Notes: generated from the sequence alone by a model not told the origin. A DNA stretch of 64,000 bases from Trachythela sp. YZ-2020 (GCA_016169945.1 JADLSH010000388.1:3918501-3982500), one strand, 5' to 3'; counted from the stretch's first letter, positions 36,131 to 50,200 are shown. Numbers and translations are program-made.

Positions 36131-38271
36131 CACAGTTGATATTGTAAAGGGTAGTAAACTATCTCAAAAATGTTAAGTATATCTGATCATTGACATGGGG
36201 TTTGATCATTTGACGGCTGTTAATAACCCGGAAGAGATAAGAAAGACATTGATTATGAAGTTCTGGTAATAAGGTTGGATACCTGGGTACGAGGTTGAAG
36301 ATAGTCATCAATTTAATGGCAATATAACTACACATCAATCTTATCGCGCACAAGTCAAGTGCTTGGCCCGATTAAAACCTGACCTTGTAAACATGAGATT
36401 AGGAAGACTCATTAAAACTTGCCATGTTTTATTGATATACATGTTTAATCTTTTCATTATTAAATGTTATAAGATTGCTTGTCTATGTTGTTACAATAAA
36501 TTGCCAAACTGCATGATGTAATTCAACGCTAAAAGTATTCTATTTTTAGTTTTGAAATCTTGAATGCGCGGTCCAGTGTAGGTATAGCGATAAATGATGT
36601 ATATATATTTAATCTACAAAAATACCATCATTGGCATATAGGATACATACATAAAACTACACATACATAATTACATTACTTCATACTTAAAACTACAAGA
36701 GTTATTATAACATTTCATATACTGTTAGTATGTCAAAGCAGTATTTTGCAACTAAAGACATTATTGTTTTTTTGTCTTGCATAGAAAGAACATATTTAAA
36801 TATATCTTGATAAGCGAATGAAGAAAAAGAATCATTTATATTACAAAGATTAGCAATAAAATTTGTTCTGAAATCGACGAGCTTTGTATTACTACATGAC
36901 ATTAGGTAATGCTGTTCATTCTTGATATATATATATATATTCTTGATGATATGCTTGAGGGTTCGCAGGATCAAACTACCTCAAAAATATAACAAGAACT
37001 TCGACGTTTCGGGCGAAGGTCCTTCGTCTGAAGAGGCCCGTCAAGAGCTTTCGTTAATAGCTTCTGACTTTCAAACGATAATTTTCTTGCTAAACATGCC
37101 CAGAAGGCAACAAAAAAATGAATGAAAATGATAATATCAGTGGGGTGAAATGTTCACTGTTTCTGTCAAGAAATTACGTTGCACGTTGCAGCAAATCTTG
37201 CCCGGCCTTAACACTGCGTAAAATCCATAGCTTCGGCGTGGAAATCATTACATTTTATAGATCATTACAGACTACAGCACATGTGCAATTCTTTAGCAAT
37301 AGGTAATCCTCAAACGTCTCAAATTATAACTGTCATTTCATATATATTAATTTGCATTTAACATCTCCTTTCATGAGATATTATATCCCTTAATCTCGCA
37401 ATCTTGAACTTTTTAATTTATCACTAAAATAATAGAACTTAGTCCATGTGCAAAATATGTACAATTTAAAGTACATCAAAATGTAGTTCTGTGCTTCTAT
37501 ATTCATATACTGATAACATTGAATATACTTAAAAGTAATATATCTGCAAAGTAACAAATTTATGTCGCTTGGAAATAGATTCGATGTTTCAGAAAAACAA
37601 CACCATTCCATAAATTAGATTTTGCATATTTTGTCCGCTTGATTATCGTTATATACGATATTATTATTAAATTCTTGTTGTGACTGATAAAGAAGTTTTT
37701 AATTATATTTGGCACACATTTTAATCTTCGAACACTGCCGATTTTGTGGAAAATAGAAAGTTAGAAATTACAATTCTAACTTTTAAGGCTTAGGTAAGAA
37801 TGCGTTGATTCTAGAATGTTTCTGAATAGAGTGCGAAAGGTTTATGAAATTATCGTTGTCACTGTTAGTAATTGCATACATCTTGCATACTATGCAGTTA
37901 CTGGACTATTTTTGGGAGTGTTTTAGAGTGGGTGTTTTAAATTGACTCAAAATATATAAATTGATTGGACGTGGGTGTTGGACATACAAGGAGAAAGAAA
38001 ATGGCTGAGAGATAGTTGTGTTTTATTTGATAAATATTATATATACTGTATTTGGGTATCGTGTATAGAGTAGATTCATCTATTATTTCTAATCTATCGC
38101 CTCCAGTCTATATTGAGCTATAATCAATATATAGTTCATTTATCTATCATCTATAGTCTATCCATCTATAGTGTACTAATCATCTATCATTGATAGTCTA
38201 TTCATCCATCATCTATAATCTAATCTTCATATAGTATATTATTTTCGACAGATCCAGACTAACGCCAAGCA

Positions 38272-41200
38272 ATGCCGAGCGAAATCCGTTATCATAAGTC
38301 ATCCGAGAATATCGACGATGCGGAACGTGCTACTGTGAAACCACTCAGCGTGAGCTATCGTCGATTTAGCGTGTTGGAACGCGTGCTCATGGTCGCAGTT
38401 TCCGTGTTCATTGTTCTGGCAATCGTGTTTGGAATCCTGTACGCCGCGAGCGAGACGTCGGAGAACCGTGATAAGAAAAATGGTATGGGTATGTAGCATT
38501 CTTAAATCCAGTAAATGACCGTTGATCAATTACGTACGTAGCTTGGTTAATTTGTGCTACATATGGTTGTCAACTTTAAATGCATTGACCAAGACACTTA
38601 TTCGAGCGAGAAAATGATGTTAAGCGATTCCATTGTATGTATTCGTCACCAAAAATAAGGTCAAATTCACTCATTTTACCACGTTAGTAAGATATATCTC
38701 CAATTGAATTCACCATTGAACCCACTCCGTTTGGACACCCCAAGCTAAAATTGCTACACTGTTGAGAACAACAGGCAACACTCAGATTCGGTTAGTCTAC
38801 ATTACTCCGTACCTTACAACCACAACTAATTATTTTTCAGGTTCAACGGTAAAAAATAACGAGACAGACAAATGCACTAAGGAGAAATCGACCACCGGTC
38901 CTGCACAAGCAAAGTGTAAGTAAGTTTGATGGGTTTTATCACTTATATGGACGCTTTCATTTTGAACGTTTATACCATACCATACCATACCATACCATAA
39001 ACCATACCACACCACACCACACCACGGCCACACCACACCACGGCCACACCATACCATACCATACCATACCATACCATACCATACCATACCATACCATACC
39101 ATACCATACCATACCATACCATACCATACCATACAATAGTATACCATAATACTGTATATCAAGCCATGGAGGTTTATGATATCACAAGAAATCGTATCTA
39201 AAATCGCAAGATTTATTTTTCTTTAATATATTCTCTACAGCAATCCTGACTAGCCTTGATTGGAGTATAGATCCATGTCATGACTTTTACAATTTCTCAT
39301 GCAATAAATGGTTATCTGAACACGACATTTCACCAAGTCAGCGTCGGTTCGATCGGTTTGATCAAGTGGCGCAAGTCAATTATGAATTTCTCAGACAGAA
39401 ACTACAAGACAAGGACACCATAAAGAAATACGAAAACGTAAGTTTAAATGAGAAATGAAGGGTCTATTCTCACCTTACTCGCCTAAACTCGTCTTAAATA
39501 AGCAGCAATTGCTCTTAAACTCCCTTAAACTCGCCTAAACTCCCCTTAACTCACCTTAACTCGCCTTAACTCGCCTAAACTCGCCTTAACTCGCTTAAAC
39601 TCGCTTAAACTCGCTTAAACTCGCTTAAACTCGCTTAAACTCGCTTAAACTCGCTTAAACTCGCTTAAACTCGCTTTAACTCGCTTTAACTCGCAGCATT
39701 TGCTAAGCGTGATTTTTCCTAACTCACCTGAATTCGCTTTAGCTCGCCCAATGACTTTATGACGCCCTAACTTGCGGCTAGTTTAGACCTCAGAGACAGC
39801 GTAGGCCCTCAATATATACTCTTCATTCTTTCAGATAGAAGCAGTTTCAAAGGCGCTCGATGACTACGCTGCCTGTATGAAGTATGCTGACGTAAACGAA
39901 AAGACAAAAGCTGAGGAAAGGCGCAAGTTTATATCAGAATATGGAGGATGGAATATTACCAGCTCAGGATGGTCGAGCCTAACGTGGAAGCTCATGCCTA
40001 ACCTCGTTAAAATTCATCGGAATCTCAAAATTTCCCCGCTATTTTTTATCTCCGTGGCTGAGGATATCAAGAACTCGACAAGACATCAAATTGTGGTGGG
40101 TTCTTTTCATTGTAATCAATTTTAAATATTTATTGTAATTATCATTAATTATTCATGCAAAACTGAACACAAAAGAAATCACGAAGAATCTCGCTCAGCG
40201 ATCAAAAACCTTGTTAAAATAGTCGTGGTGTTGAGTTACATACATAACAATTATTTTTATTGCAAACCTACAGGGAATTTATATTAGCATGTATATAATA
40301 TAAGTATAGGTTATCATATGAGGGATGAGGTGATATCAGTTTTATCGCTCGAGGACGATATCATTATTGTCACGAGTGAGCGCAGCGAACATGGGACAAT
40401 TATGATATCGTACCGAGAGGGATAAACTGATATCACCGAGTCATGAGTGTGATAACCTTTTTATCACATCTAGTGCCTTTATCAGGGTGATAAGCAGCGG
40501 GAAATAAAAACGAAATCGTCCCTAGGGACATAACGTTTTTATGTCACCCTGTTATCCACCCTGGTAAAGGCACAAGTATGTGATTATGTCTTTTATAGAT
40601 GATACAAGTGGCTTCCTGGTTTCGTCCTAGAGAGATGTATCTAGATGACAATGCTCGTTATTTAAAGGCACGTAATTAATTATATCTGTATGAATATAGT
40701 ATATATTTTTGGTTTATATGGGTGCTCAGTGCAGGTAATATTCTACAGTCAACTACTGCGGTTTGTGTCTGAACTGCGTGAAAGATTGAAAAGACCCTAC
40801 CTCGTGAGATTAAGGTTAGGGAATTTGGGTGGCGCAGTTGTTCGACTGGGGTTAGATTCCTGCGATACCCAATTTTTCTAGTTATGATACTTCAGTTCAT
40901 AGGCGGGGGAACCTGGGGGCTAGGGGAAGGGAGGGCTAGGGGAGGGGAGAGAATGGCTATGGGAGGGGAGGACTATAGCCCCTTCGAAATTAGAAGTTAA
41001 TTATAATATTATATTAACACTGAACCAATAAGGGTAGGCCGTTGGACCTCTAGGGAGAACAATCAAACAACTGGTAGTATAAATAAAGTATAAATAAAGT
41101 TAAAATTCAGTATAAATATAGTTAGTTTATAGCTCAGTTTATAGTTAGTGGTACCCAACTCGCTACTAAGATCGCTAACTTTCAGAAGACTTTCTTCATA

Positions 41201-44200
41201 CCGTATACTTTCGAGGTGTTCTTGAACGTTTCTGAAATACTTCAAAGACAAACGAAACCGCCAACTACCAACACTGGAACCCTGCATGTTTGAGTTTTTT
41301 TCCATAGAGCCTCTAAATGAAGGTTATTTCTATGTGTACGTTGTTTTTATACAGTTAAGGAAATCTTATCAAGACCTCATGTTAACAGTAATGACAACTT
41401 TAGCAAACACAAGTAAGAATGACTCGGTTGTTGGAAGACAAGTGAACGAGATCTTTGAGTTTGAAAAACTCTTGGCTGAGGTAAGAATTACTCATTGTAT
41501 AAGTCGCATACCTCATTTTATGATTTTTTTATCATTACACATTCCATAAGCAATAAGAGGTCTGCCAGTCCGAATACAACTGGTACCCCTTGGCTTAGGA
41601 ATATTTTAGTGACGACACCCTACAATCCACGAGAAGACTTTTTTAATGAATAGACCGAGCTGGTTTGCACGTAAAGTCCCAACCTCGTTCCCAGGGCCTG
41701 GTAAAGGCCGAGGAGAGACTTTAAACTCAGTTTAGTACCCTTTAACATTTAGATAAGTATCATAGAGTAGGCTCTCCTATGATATTTTATAAAGAAAATT
41801 GTTAAATATTAGTTTGTTGTAATTAATTTCATTCTATTATCTCAGGTCTCAATGCCAACAAAACAAGCACGAAATAGAGAAGCTCTTTACAATCCCATTA
41901 CAATAAAAGAACTGCAAGAAGCCACGCGAAATACGGTAAGATAATTATGCTTTTCTTGACTTCTTTTGGATGGGAGAGAATTTGGACGATTCTTGCACTG
42001 ATAGCCTTGATAACAGACAAAAACTTCAAACATTTCGTAAGACTGACTAAAATTGAAAAAAACTAAAAAAAAATGACGCTGCAGTAATTTTGCAAATGGT
42101 CTGATCCAAACAATGATTACGATGTCTTTTTGGGTTTTTAGTTCAATTGGTTAGAGTATTTCCAAGGAGTGTTTCATGACACTGGCGTGGCAATCACCTT
42201 GGAAACGCGAGTGAACGTTAATCAGCTTGGCTATTTAAAGAACCTGACGCAAATATTGGGGACAACTGATCACGTGTAGGTATCCTCAGGTTCGTATAGG
42301 TACATCAGGGATCTTACGCATAAGTCTTCGTCATTTGTTTCAGGGCAAACGCTAGGCTTGTTAGTAGAGGATTGGTGGTTAGAACGCAAGAGTGGACATG
42401 TTTTGGATGTGTATGCATGCGCTAGCTTACATTGCCATTGGTCTGATGTTATACAAAACTTATTTATTTATTTATTTATTAACTTCGCCAGTATATATAA
42501 AAGACTCCTACTTACAAAATTTGGCAGGGACACCGCAACAGCATATTGCCAATTACTGCGGACCCAAATATCACTGACAGTGTGCATGTAAAGATTAATC
42601 AATGCTGTTTATATTGTAGACAAGACTGAATAGCTTTATCAATTTTGTTTAAACTGCTCCTATTTGCCTCCTGATCCTTACTAGACCGACTTCTAATGTC
42701 AACAGCTTATAGAACTGATATAGAGCTATCGAACACAAATTGAGTTACGTATTACACTAAATAATACTTTGACGGAGGGGCAAATCACTGATTTAAATCT
42801 CGTACACCTTCAGAAAAATCACTGAAAAATAATAAAATCACGAAAATATCGGAAAAAATTCACAAAAAATAGACAAATCATAAAAATATAGAAAAATCAC
42901 CAAAAAATCACAAAAATGTTTTAATCTCATACACCTTTTAGGAGTGATTTGCCCCTCGACTTCGACAACCTACCTTATTCTTAAATTTTGCGATTTACAA
43001 CAATAACGATGTTATTTACAGTTGAAGCCACATTTCAATGTAATGTAATGCAAATTAGTACGGTATAGACTGACCATGCCCGGTGACTGTCGTGGAGGCA
43101 AAAGGTACGTACATTCACCAATTACATTCTTAAATTTTAGATTGTTAGCCAACTATATGATGTGGGAAATAATATGCGAAGCGTACGAATATTTTCCTCA
43201 AGTGGTCTCGGAGAAATTTAAAAATTATAAAAATTCACTGTTATATCGCACACGCTCAAAACCTGACCGGGAGAAGAAATGTTTCACTTTTGTTAGAGAC
43301 CTGTTGGGGCTACCATTGAGTATGTTATATGTGGATGAGAAGTTTGGCAATGATAAATTGAAACAGGCAAGTTGAGGCGTATCATTTATACTATCATTAT
43401 ATATTAAAATAAATTCTTCCTAAATTTGCCGGTGAGTAACTAATGAGATCACACCAATATGGCCGCCATAGCCATAGGCCTCATTATGTGGCCGTGGTGC
43501 TTAAGACGTTCTAAAACTCATTTAGAAGAGATGATGGAAGCTATATTTCTCAAGTTACATAGGAAATGATATTTGCTTCATAGTATAACTAATTTAAGCA
43601 GCTAACGATTTGACTAGTGAAGAATTTGACAGATTTAAAAATCTGATCTCATTAAAGATATTCTGGCGTTGAATTCAATAGGGTGCTCTATCCAGTTCTA
43701 GTTTTCAGATCAGTGGAGAAAATCACGCAAATCTGACCATGTAACGTTTTCAAAAAGATACTTGGAAAATTCAACATTTGCTACTATGCCAGTGCGGACG
43801 AGACATTCTGACCCAGGTTTGTAGTTAGCTCAAGCAGTCATAGTGCATATACCTGGCTACAGCGGATCCCGAAATCTGACGGCTACGTACGTATGAACTT
43901 CATCCAATCGTCCACTGATTTTTAGATTGAGGAGATGGTGGAAGGAATAAGGAAGGTTTATATCAATGATATGGAAACACTATCATGGATGGATCCCGAA
44001 ACTAAAAGAATGGCGCTCAGAAAGGTATTATATCACTAGTTCGCACTTACAAGATATAGTCCGTTTAAATTTCGTTTCCACAAATTCGTCTTTGTTAACT
44101 AGGCAAGAACAATAAAGCAGAATATCGGATTTCCAAAAATTCTCCTGGATCATGATGAATTGAACAAGAGGTACGCGGAGGTAAGATCTGATATTGGAGA

Positions 44201-47200
44201 GTTTAAGTATGGAGGATGCTCAGGCCCGCCAGAAACATTTGGGGACCTGGGGCAAAATATATCTTTGGCGCCCTATAGTGATTTTCCATCTTGAAAGATC
44301 TTTGGGGTCATGTTCTTGTTTAGAAAACTGATTTTCATACCCTTGAACTTCTAGCACAATCAGGTCCATATACGTTCTGTGGTCCTGAACGTTTAAATAA
44401 CATTTTCAATCAGTACTTAAATACTTTAGGTTTGTGTCCGGGGGTATTCTTCTCCGGAAATTTTTTAAAATCTAAGGTCTAAGATATTTTCATATTTTAT
44501 TTGGGGCTTCAGAATCAGTGGACAAAAGTCCTATTTGTATATATGGCTATTTGCTAATTTGATAGGTAATCAATGACCAGTTCTTGTGCTTTTTAACATA
44601 ATTGCTGATGAGTGATCCATTCACGAATAGCGCTTACTTTTAAATATTGAAGAAAAAATTGCTACTGCACAAAATTGCTCTAATACGTGACAAATTTCAT
44701 TTATCACTGCACAACTTGGTTATCAAATATATGTAAAATCCATGCCCCTGATACAGGCACTAAACGCGCGGTTTCCATTACGGTAGCTTTGCCCGCGCGG
44801 GCGGAGCGGACATGTTTCAACTTGCGCTGTAGGTGTCTAGCGTGAGAGGTTTCTGTCCGCTTTACTGTTCGCGGACACGCGTGAAAGTTGAACAACATTC
44901 AACTTTCTTGGCGTGCCCGCGCGACTAATTATTCACGTGACTTGAATCGGTCGCTTCGTCCGCGCGGGCAAAACGACCGTAATGCAAAACGGCCTTAACT
45001 CTTTCTCGTCGGTCGAATTTTAATTATGTTGTCGCAAGAGCACTTTGAGTACGATTTCCTTGGCAAATATTCACCCTCTGGAAATGCAACTAACACCATT
45101 GGAATCCTTACAAAATAAGCTTTTTAACAGTGGGTTATGTTGCCGACTAAACATTACAGAATCAAAAATACTACAAGTTTAATCCCAAACATACCTCCAG
45201 TTCAACTCAAACAATCTTTAATGGAAAACGACCTTAATAAGCTGTTGGCATGGTTAGTGATTAAAACGGAGGAAAAAGTCTTAACAACCAACCAACCAAA
45301 AATGTTCATTTTTCTTAAAACAATTTACAGCTTGAGATAAAGAGGGATAATCACTTTGGAAACTGGATTAGCAAACGAAAGTTTGCCATGAAGGAAACTT
45401 TGCAAAATCTTCCGAAACCAGTCGATAAAAGCAAGTAAGCATTTGATATGATAAGACCTACTTTGATGAAACACAAACCAGTTATATATAGTGTAATATA
45501 TACTTCATCAATTCATAAGAGAAGCATTATATTCCCAAAGTGTAGACTGTAGTTATAAACATATTTGTCCGAGAGCAATGGCTCCTCTACACACGTAAAA
45601 ACGCACAAGTTGTAACAAACCTGCAGCAAAACACCCAATAACCCAACAACTTGTTATCAGCATGTGTTCGCACTGTTTGTTCCAAGCCAACGTCTTGTGT
45701 CAAACTTGCTACAAGGTTGTTGACTCAACAGACTTGTTACAAGTTATTCCAATAACTTGTTATCGCCCTGGGGCCGGTTGTATAAAACTCTTAACTACAT
45801 TTTAACTACCCGTTTTGTAGTTAAATTGTAGTTAAGTCTAAAATAAGCGATTCTGAAAACTAACCATGGTTCACTTTAACTACTTTTTTATACAACCGGT
45901 CCCTGCAATTTAACAACTTGTTAACAAGTTGTGAGTGATGAACTTATAGCAACTTGATGAAATGACAACATTGTTGTTGAAAAGCTTGCTACAAGTCTGT
46001 TGCAATGTGCAATTTTTACTATGTAATGGGCTCACGTAACATTTACCTAATTAAGTAGTTACATATTCCCAAAATAAAGACAACCTAACATAAATTAACA
46101 AACCAATAACTAGTTCTCAAATATACAGCCTATCTTACACATTCGATTTAGAATAACGTTTAGTTTGCTTTATGTATTGCTGGACAAATATAAAAATATT
46201 CTGATTTTCGGAAATATTCAATTTCGTAGAACCAAAAAGAAAAATATTTACTTTTAGCAAACCTGACAAAAAATACCAGCTATCGCCAAAATCTTGTGCA
46301 TGCATTCGACGGAATGCCATTCTTTTCAAAAAAATGCCAAATATTCATAGGTTCGAGTTTGGAAAAGTTGTGGCCGCTATGTTAGCAATTGAAAACTACG
46401 GACAAGCCCTATTTTTGTACGGAGTTTTGTAGTAATCCCTGTTCAATCTTTGCTTACATTTAGATGGTTAATGGATGCAATTGTTTCTAATGCATATTAT
46501 ACAAAGACTGCAAACAAAATAGGTGAGCAGGGTTGTTTAGAACTTTTTAAATGGGTATACTAATTGGTGAAAAGGTCCATGAAAAAAGTTCAATTCCACA
46601 TGTATCTCTTGCAGGGATAAGTTTTAGTTTATGGTTAATACGTTTCCCTCTTGAAATAAAGTTTTACTACTACTATTACTACACCAATTTGGGATGGCCC
46701 TTACTGACTACAGTACATATATATATAAGCTAAAATAGATAACAATTAAGAAATGTAGAGCTGTTCATGCTGTGTAAATAGAGCTAGAGCTAGTTTATTT
46801 TACTTTTGGACAACTTTACTTTTGAATTTAATTCTTCCATTTTTAGTTGTTCCTGCTGGGATTTTACAGCCGCCTTTCTTTGATATATCCCGTCCGATGT
46901 AAGTTTTAATGTGATATGAAAATTATTGCCCAACACAACGACGCGTGAAATTGTCTGTCGTTAGACAGAGGAAAATGTCATAAATTCTTAAATTATATAA
47001 GTTTTATTATATATTTAAAAGAATTAATGATTTCTGATTGTCTAATGTTCACTCAACCCAATAACTGTCAAATATGAAGTTGTGACATATCACGCGATTT
47101 GACGTCAAACGTTGGATATGAAAAAATAATATCACACGTTTGACGTCATGAAAAACACGAACAAAAACAATATCGCGTCGCCTTCGGCCATGCGCAGACT

Positions 47201-50200
47201 TAAGAGAAGGAACATTTCAAAAATAAATACTAAATAAACCAAAATAGTGACGGAAGGCTCTGAAATATTTTTCACGCATATTTTAAAGAAAAGAGCACAT
47301 ATTTCCTCAAATGGCAAAAAGAACTCGTCTCTATTTTGAAGAATTTAACCCCTGTGTGCGGATGTATTTATATATTTTAGATCAATAATAGAACAATTTC
47401 AGCCTCGGCAGATAACACAAACTTCGGCCTTGATAATTCTTAAAATCATGCTCAACCTCATTCAATAATTCTTACATGGTGTTAGATACTTCCCATTTCA
47501 TACTGGTGTGAGATGAAAGACATTATGTTCTTCTATAAATGTAAAGCTGGATACTACGACTTAGCACCTGGCAACTATATGATGCAAAATTCTACTCATC
47601 ATAACACTCGTTTTAGCTCTACTGATTCATACCGACCAAACCTATGTAGAACTTCTTCTTTCCGAAATCAATTCTTCAACAGAGTTGTGCTTATAAGGAA
47701 CAGTCTATCGGACGAAATTAAATCATCTCCATCTATGCTGTCATTAAAATATAAACTTCAACAACACTATTTAGACAAACGTACAACATGTTTTGATGTC
47801 GATAGGCCGAGGACGTGGAAAACTTTGTGCGCAAAATGTCATTCTTGTTCTATGTCATGTTCTTAATCATGAATGTTTGTTTGTAACTTAATCTGTGAGT
47901 AACCACGTAGCTTTATGCGATGTGATGTAACATTGTGAGTCTCATAGTACTTGTGCATGTAGTGATATCAATTTATGTATGGTGGGACTTAATTTAGGAT
48001 CTTTTTGGTCCTGTTGTCTGTGCTATCAATCTATTATCTTTGATTGTAAAATTAATAAAAAAGAATACTTATGGAACCTTTTCTTTACCAGGTCTCTAAA
48101 CTATGGAGCGATTGGAATGATTATTGGCCACGAACTGACTCACAGCTTTGACAATAAAGGTACAGAATAGGATGAAACATGACACATTTTCCTTTTTGTA
48201 ATGAATTGATGGCAGTTAATGAGAGTTGATGGAAGTTGATGAAAGTTGATGAGAGTTGATGAAAGATGATGGAAGTTGATAAGGGAGCGTCCATTTTTAC
48301 CTGATGGGGGGGGGGGGGGGTGGAATTTGGCGGTGGGCCATCCAAAAGAAGATGGCCTTAAAAGGGTGGGCCACGCAAAAAATATTAGCAAAAAGGGGTG
48401 AAGCAAAAAATGATACAATGTTTTTAAGACCCATACAATGACTATGCAATTTGGCTCAGCCTTGCAACTGAGGTCTGCGTTGAGGTCTGCGTTGAGGTAT
48501 GCGTTGAGGTATGCGTTGAGGTATGCGTTGAGGTATGCGTTGAGGTATGCGTTGAGGTATGCGTTGAGGTATGCGTTGAGGTCTGCGTTGAGGTCTGCGT
48601 TGAGGTCTGCGTTGAGGTCTGCGTTGAGGTATGCGTTGAGGTCTGCGTTGAGGTATGCGTTGAGGTATGCGTTGAGGTCTGCGTCGAGGTCTGCTTTGGT
48701 ATTCGTTGAGGGTATGCGTTGAGGGTCTGCGTTGAGGGTATGCGTTGAGGGTCTGCGTTGAGGATCTGCGTTGAGGTCTGCGTTGAGGTCTGCGTTGAGG
48801 TCTGCGTTGAGGTCTGCGTTGAGGTCTGCGTTGAGGTATGCGTTGAGGTATGCGTTGAGGTATGCGTTGAGGTATGCGTTGAGGTATGCGTTGAGGTATG
48901 CGTTGAGGTATGCGTTGAGGTCTGCGTTGAGGTCTGCGTTGAGGTCTGCGTTGAGGTATGCGTTATTATTATTATTATTATTTCAAATTATTTGATAACG
49001 GTGACCCTTCAGCGTCGGTGCTGCTTTTCAAGGGGCCATAAATATTAAAAACACTATAACATGACGAAAACAGCTTCTATAATTACAATGGATGCATGAC
49101 TCAACATGATACAACTCTCACAGACCCATTAGTTATATAACCTCATTCCGAACAATCCTCCACATATATGTTGTCACTGACTATCCCTTTCCAACTCGTT
49201 AACGTAATTATTAATTAAAGTTTTAAAATTTCTTGCGGAGAGTTGCTTGTAACCATTGACAACATCATTTGGGAGATTGTTCCATGAGGAAGCTCCCCGG
49301 TATGAAAAGGACTTCTTCATGAAGTCAGTGTTGGGTTTTTCTAAATAAAGTTTACAGTCATTGAGGTCTGCGTTGAGGTATGCGTTGAGGCATGCGTTGA
49401 GGTCTGCGTTGAGGTCTGCGTTGAGGTATGCGTTGATGTCTGCGTTGATGTCTGCGTTGAGGTATGCGTTGAGGTATGCGTTGAGGTCTGCGTTGAGGTC
49501 TGCGTTGAGGTCTGCGTTGAGGTCTGCTTTGAGGCCTGCTTTGAGGCCTGCTTTGAGGCCTGCGTTGAGGTCTGCGTTGAGGTCTGCACTGAGGTATGCG
49601 TTATTTACAACGTTAAAAGTCAGCCAATGATCACAAAACAAGTTTTTTAGGTTACATATGCTTTGGAGATTTTGGGAGAGAAGGTGGGGGCGGGTCATAT
49701 GAAAATATACCATTTTTGGGGGTGGGCTACTGGGAAAAAGTTGGGCATGGAGGGGTGGGCCATGGTAAAGATTTAAGGGGGCTAACTAAATTAGACTTGA
49801 ATATTACCATCCCAGATAAAAAATGAACGGTCCCTAAGTTGATGGAAGTTGATGAGAGTTATGAAAGTTGATGAAAGTTGATGAGAGTTTACCAGAGTTC
49901 ATGAGAATAAATAGGAGTTGATGATAGTTGATGAAAGTTTGTGATAGTTGATGAGAGTTGATGAGAGTTGATGAGAGTAGAGTATAAAAGATATCAAACA
50001 ATTTGTCATGATGTAGGTCGGAAATATGATGAACATGGAAATTACTTTAATTGGTGGAAGAACTCATCTCTGATGGAATTTCAAAAGAGAACAGCGTGTC
50101 TAGCGAAGAAATATTCTAAATATTCATATTATGGTTTGAAGGTACTCAAACGAAGTTGGATTTAACTCTCTCCTAAAGATTTAGTTCATGTTGCTAAATG

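Larger units (their letters stand above)
25700..38271. other. 12.6-kb spacer between the divergent M13 genes
   Basis: No spliced gene recognised on either strand. It contains in order: palindrome with tandem repeat 26668-26906, imperfect foldback 27595-28030, 14-bp repeat 28403-28492, palindrome 28489-28722, LINE tail 29040-29400, dispersed repeats near 30300 and 30970, a duplicated segment 32200-33000, the tRNA-like array 33595-36130 and a repeat copy at 36945-37040. From 38085 to 38225, upstream of the plus-strand gene, CTATCATCTATAGTCTATTC-like words repeat. Both gene promoters should lie at its ends. Confidence 0.6.
48281..49835. mobile_element. 1.55-kb hAT-like composite element
   Basis: Imperfect terminal inverted repeats: AGGGAGCGTCCATTTTTACC on the left, and on the right the reverse complement begins AGGGACCGTTCATTTTTTATC. 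G-rich subterminal blocks follow. AAGTTGAT flanks both ends, but since the target is a minisatellite containing that word the duplication length is not certain. Inside are two 12-bp minisatellite blocks and a LINE tail; no transposase was seen. Confidence 0.65.
48203..49976. repeat. 10-bp minisatellite (GTTGATGAGA) split by an insertion
   Basis: Left part 48203-48280 and right part 49836-49976 consist of the same GTTGATGAGA/GTTGATGGAA units. The intervening 48281-49835 is a foreign element. The right part ends about 40 bases before the acceptor of the 50017 exon. Confidence 0.85.

Noticed and set aside
38916..38923. Alternative donor at the second GTAAGT of M13 exon 2 (plus strand), which would add a Cys codon
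   Set aside because: It shifts phase and gives an immediate stop in the next exon, so it cannot restore the missing cysteine.
38830..39162. 110-codon minus-strand ORF rich in Tyr, Gly, Met, Val and Trp
   Set aside because: It is the translation of the (CCATA)n repeat inside an M13 intron.
48438..49048. Plus-strand ORFs of ALRYALRS and VCVE repeats
   Set aside because: Artefacts of the 12-bp minisatellite, whose length is a multiple of three; no start context or flanking domain supports coding.
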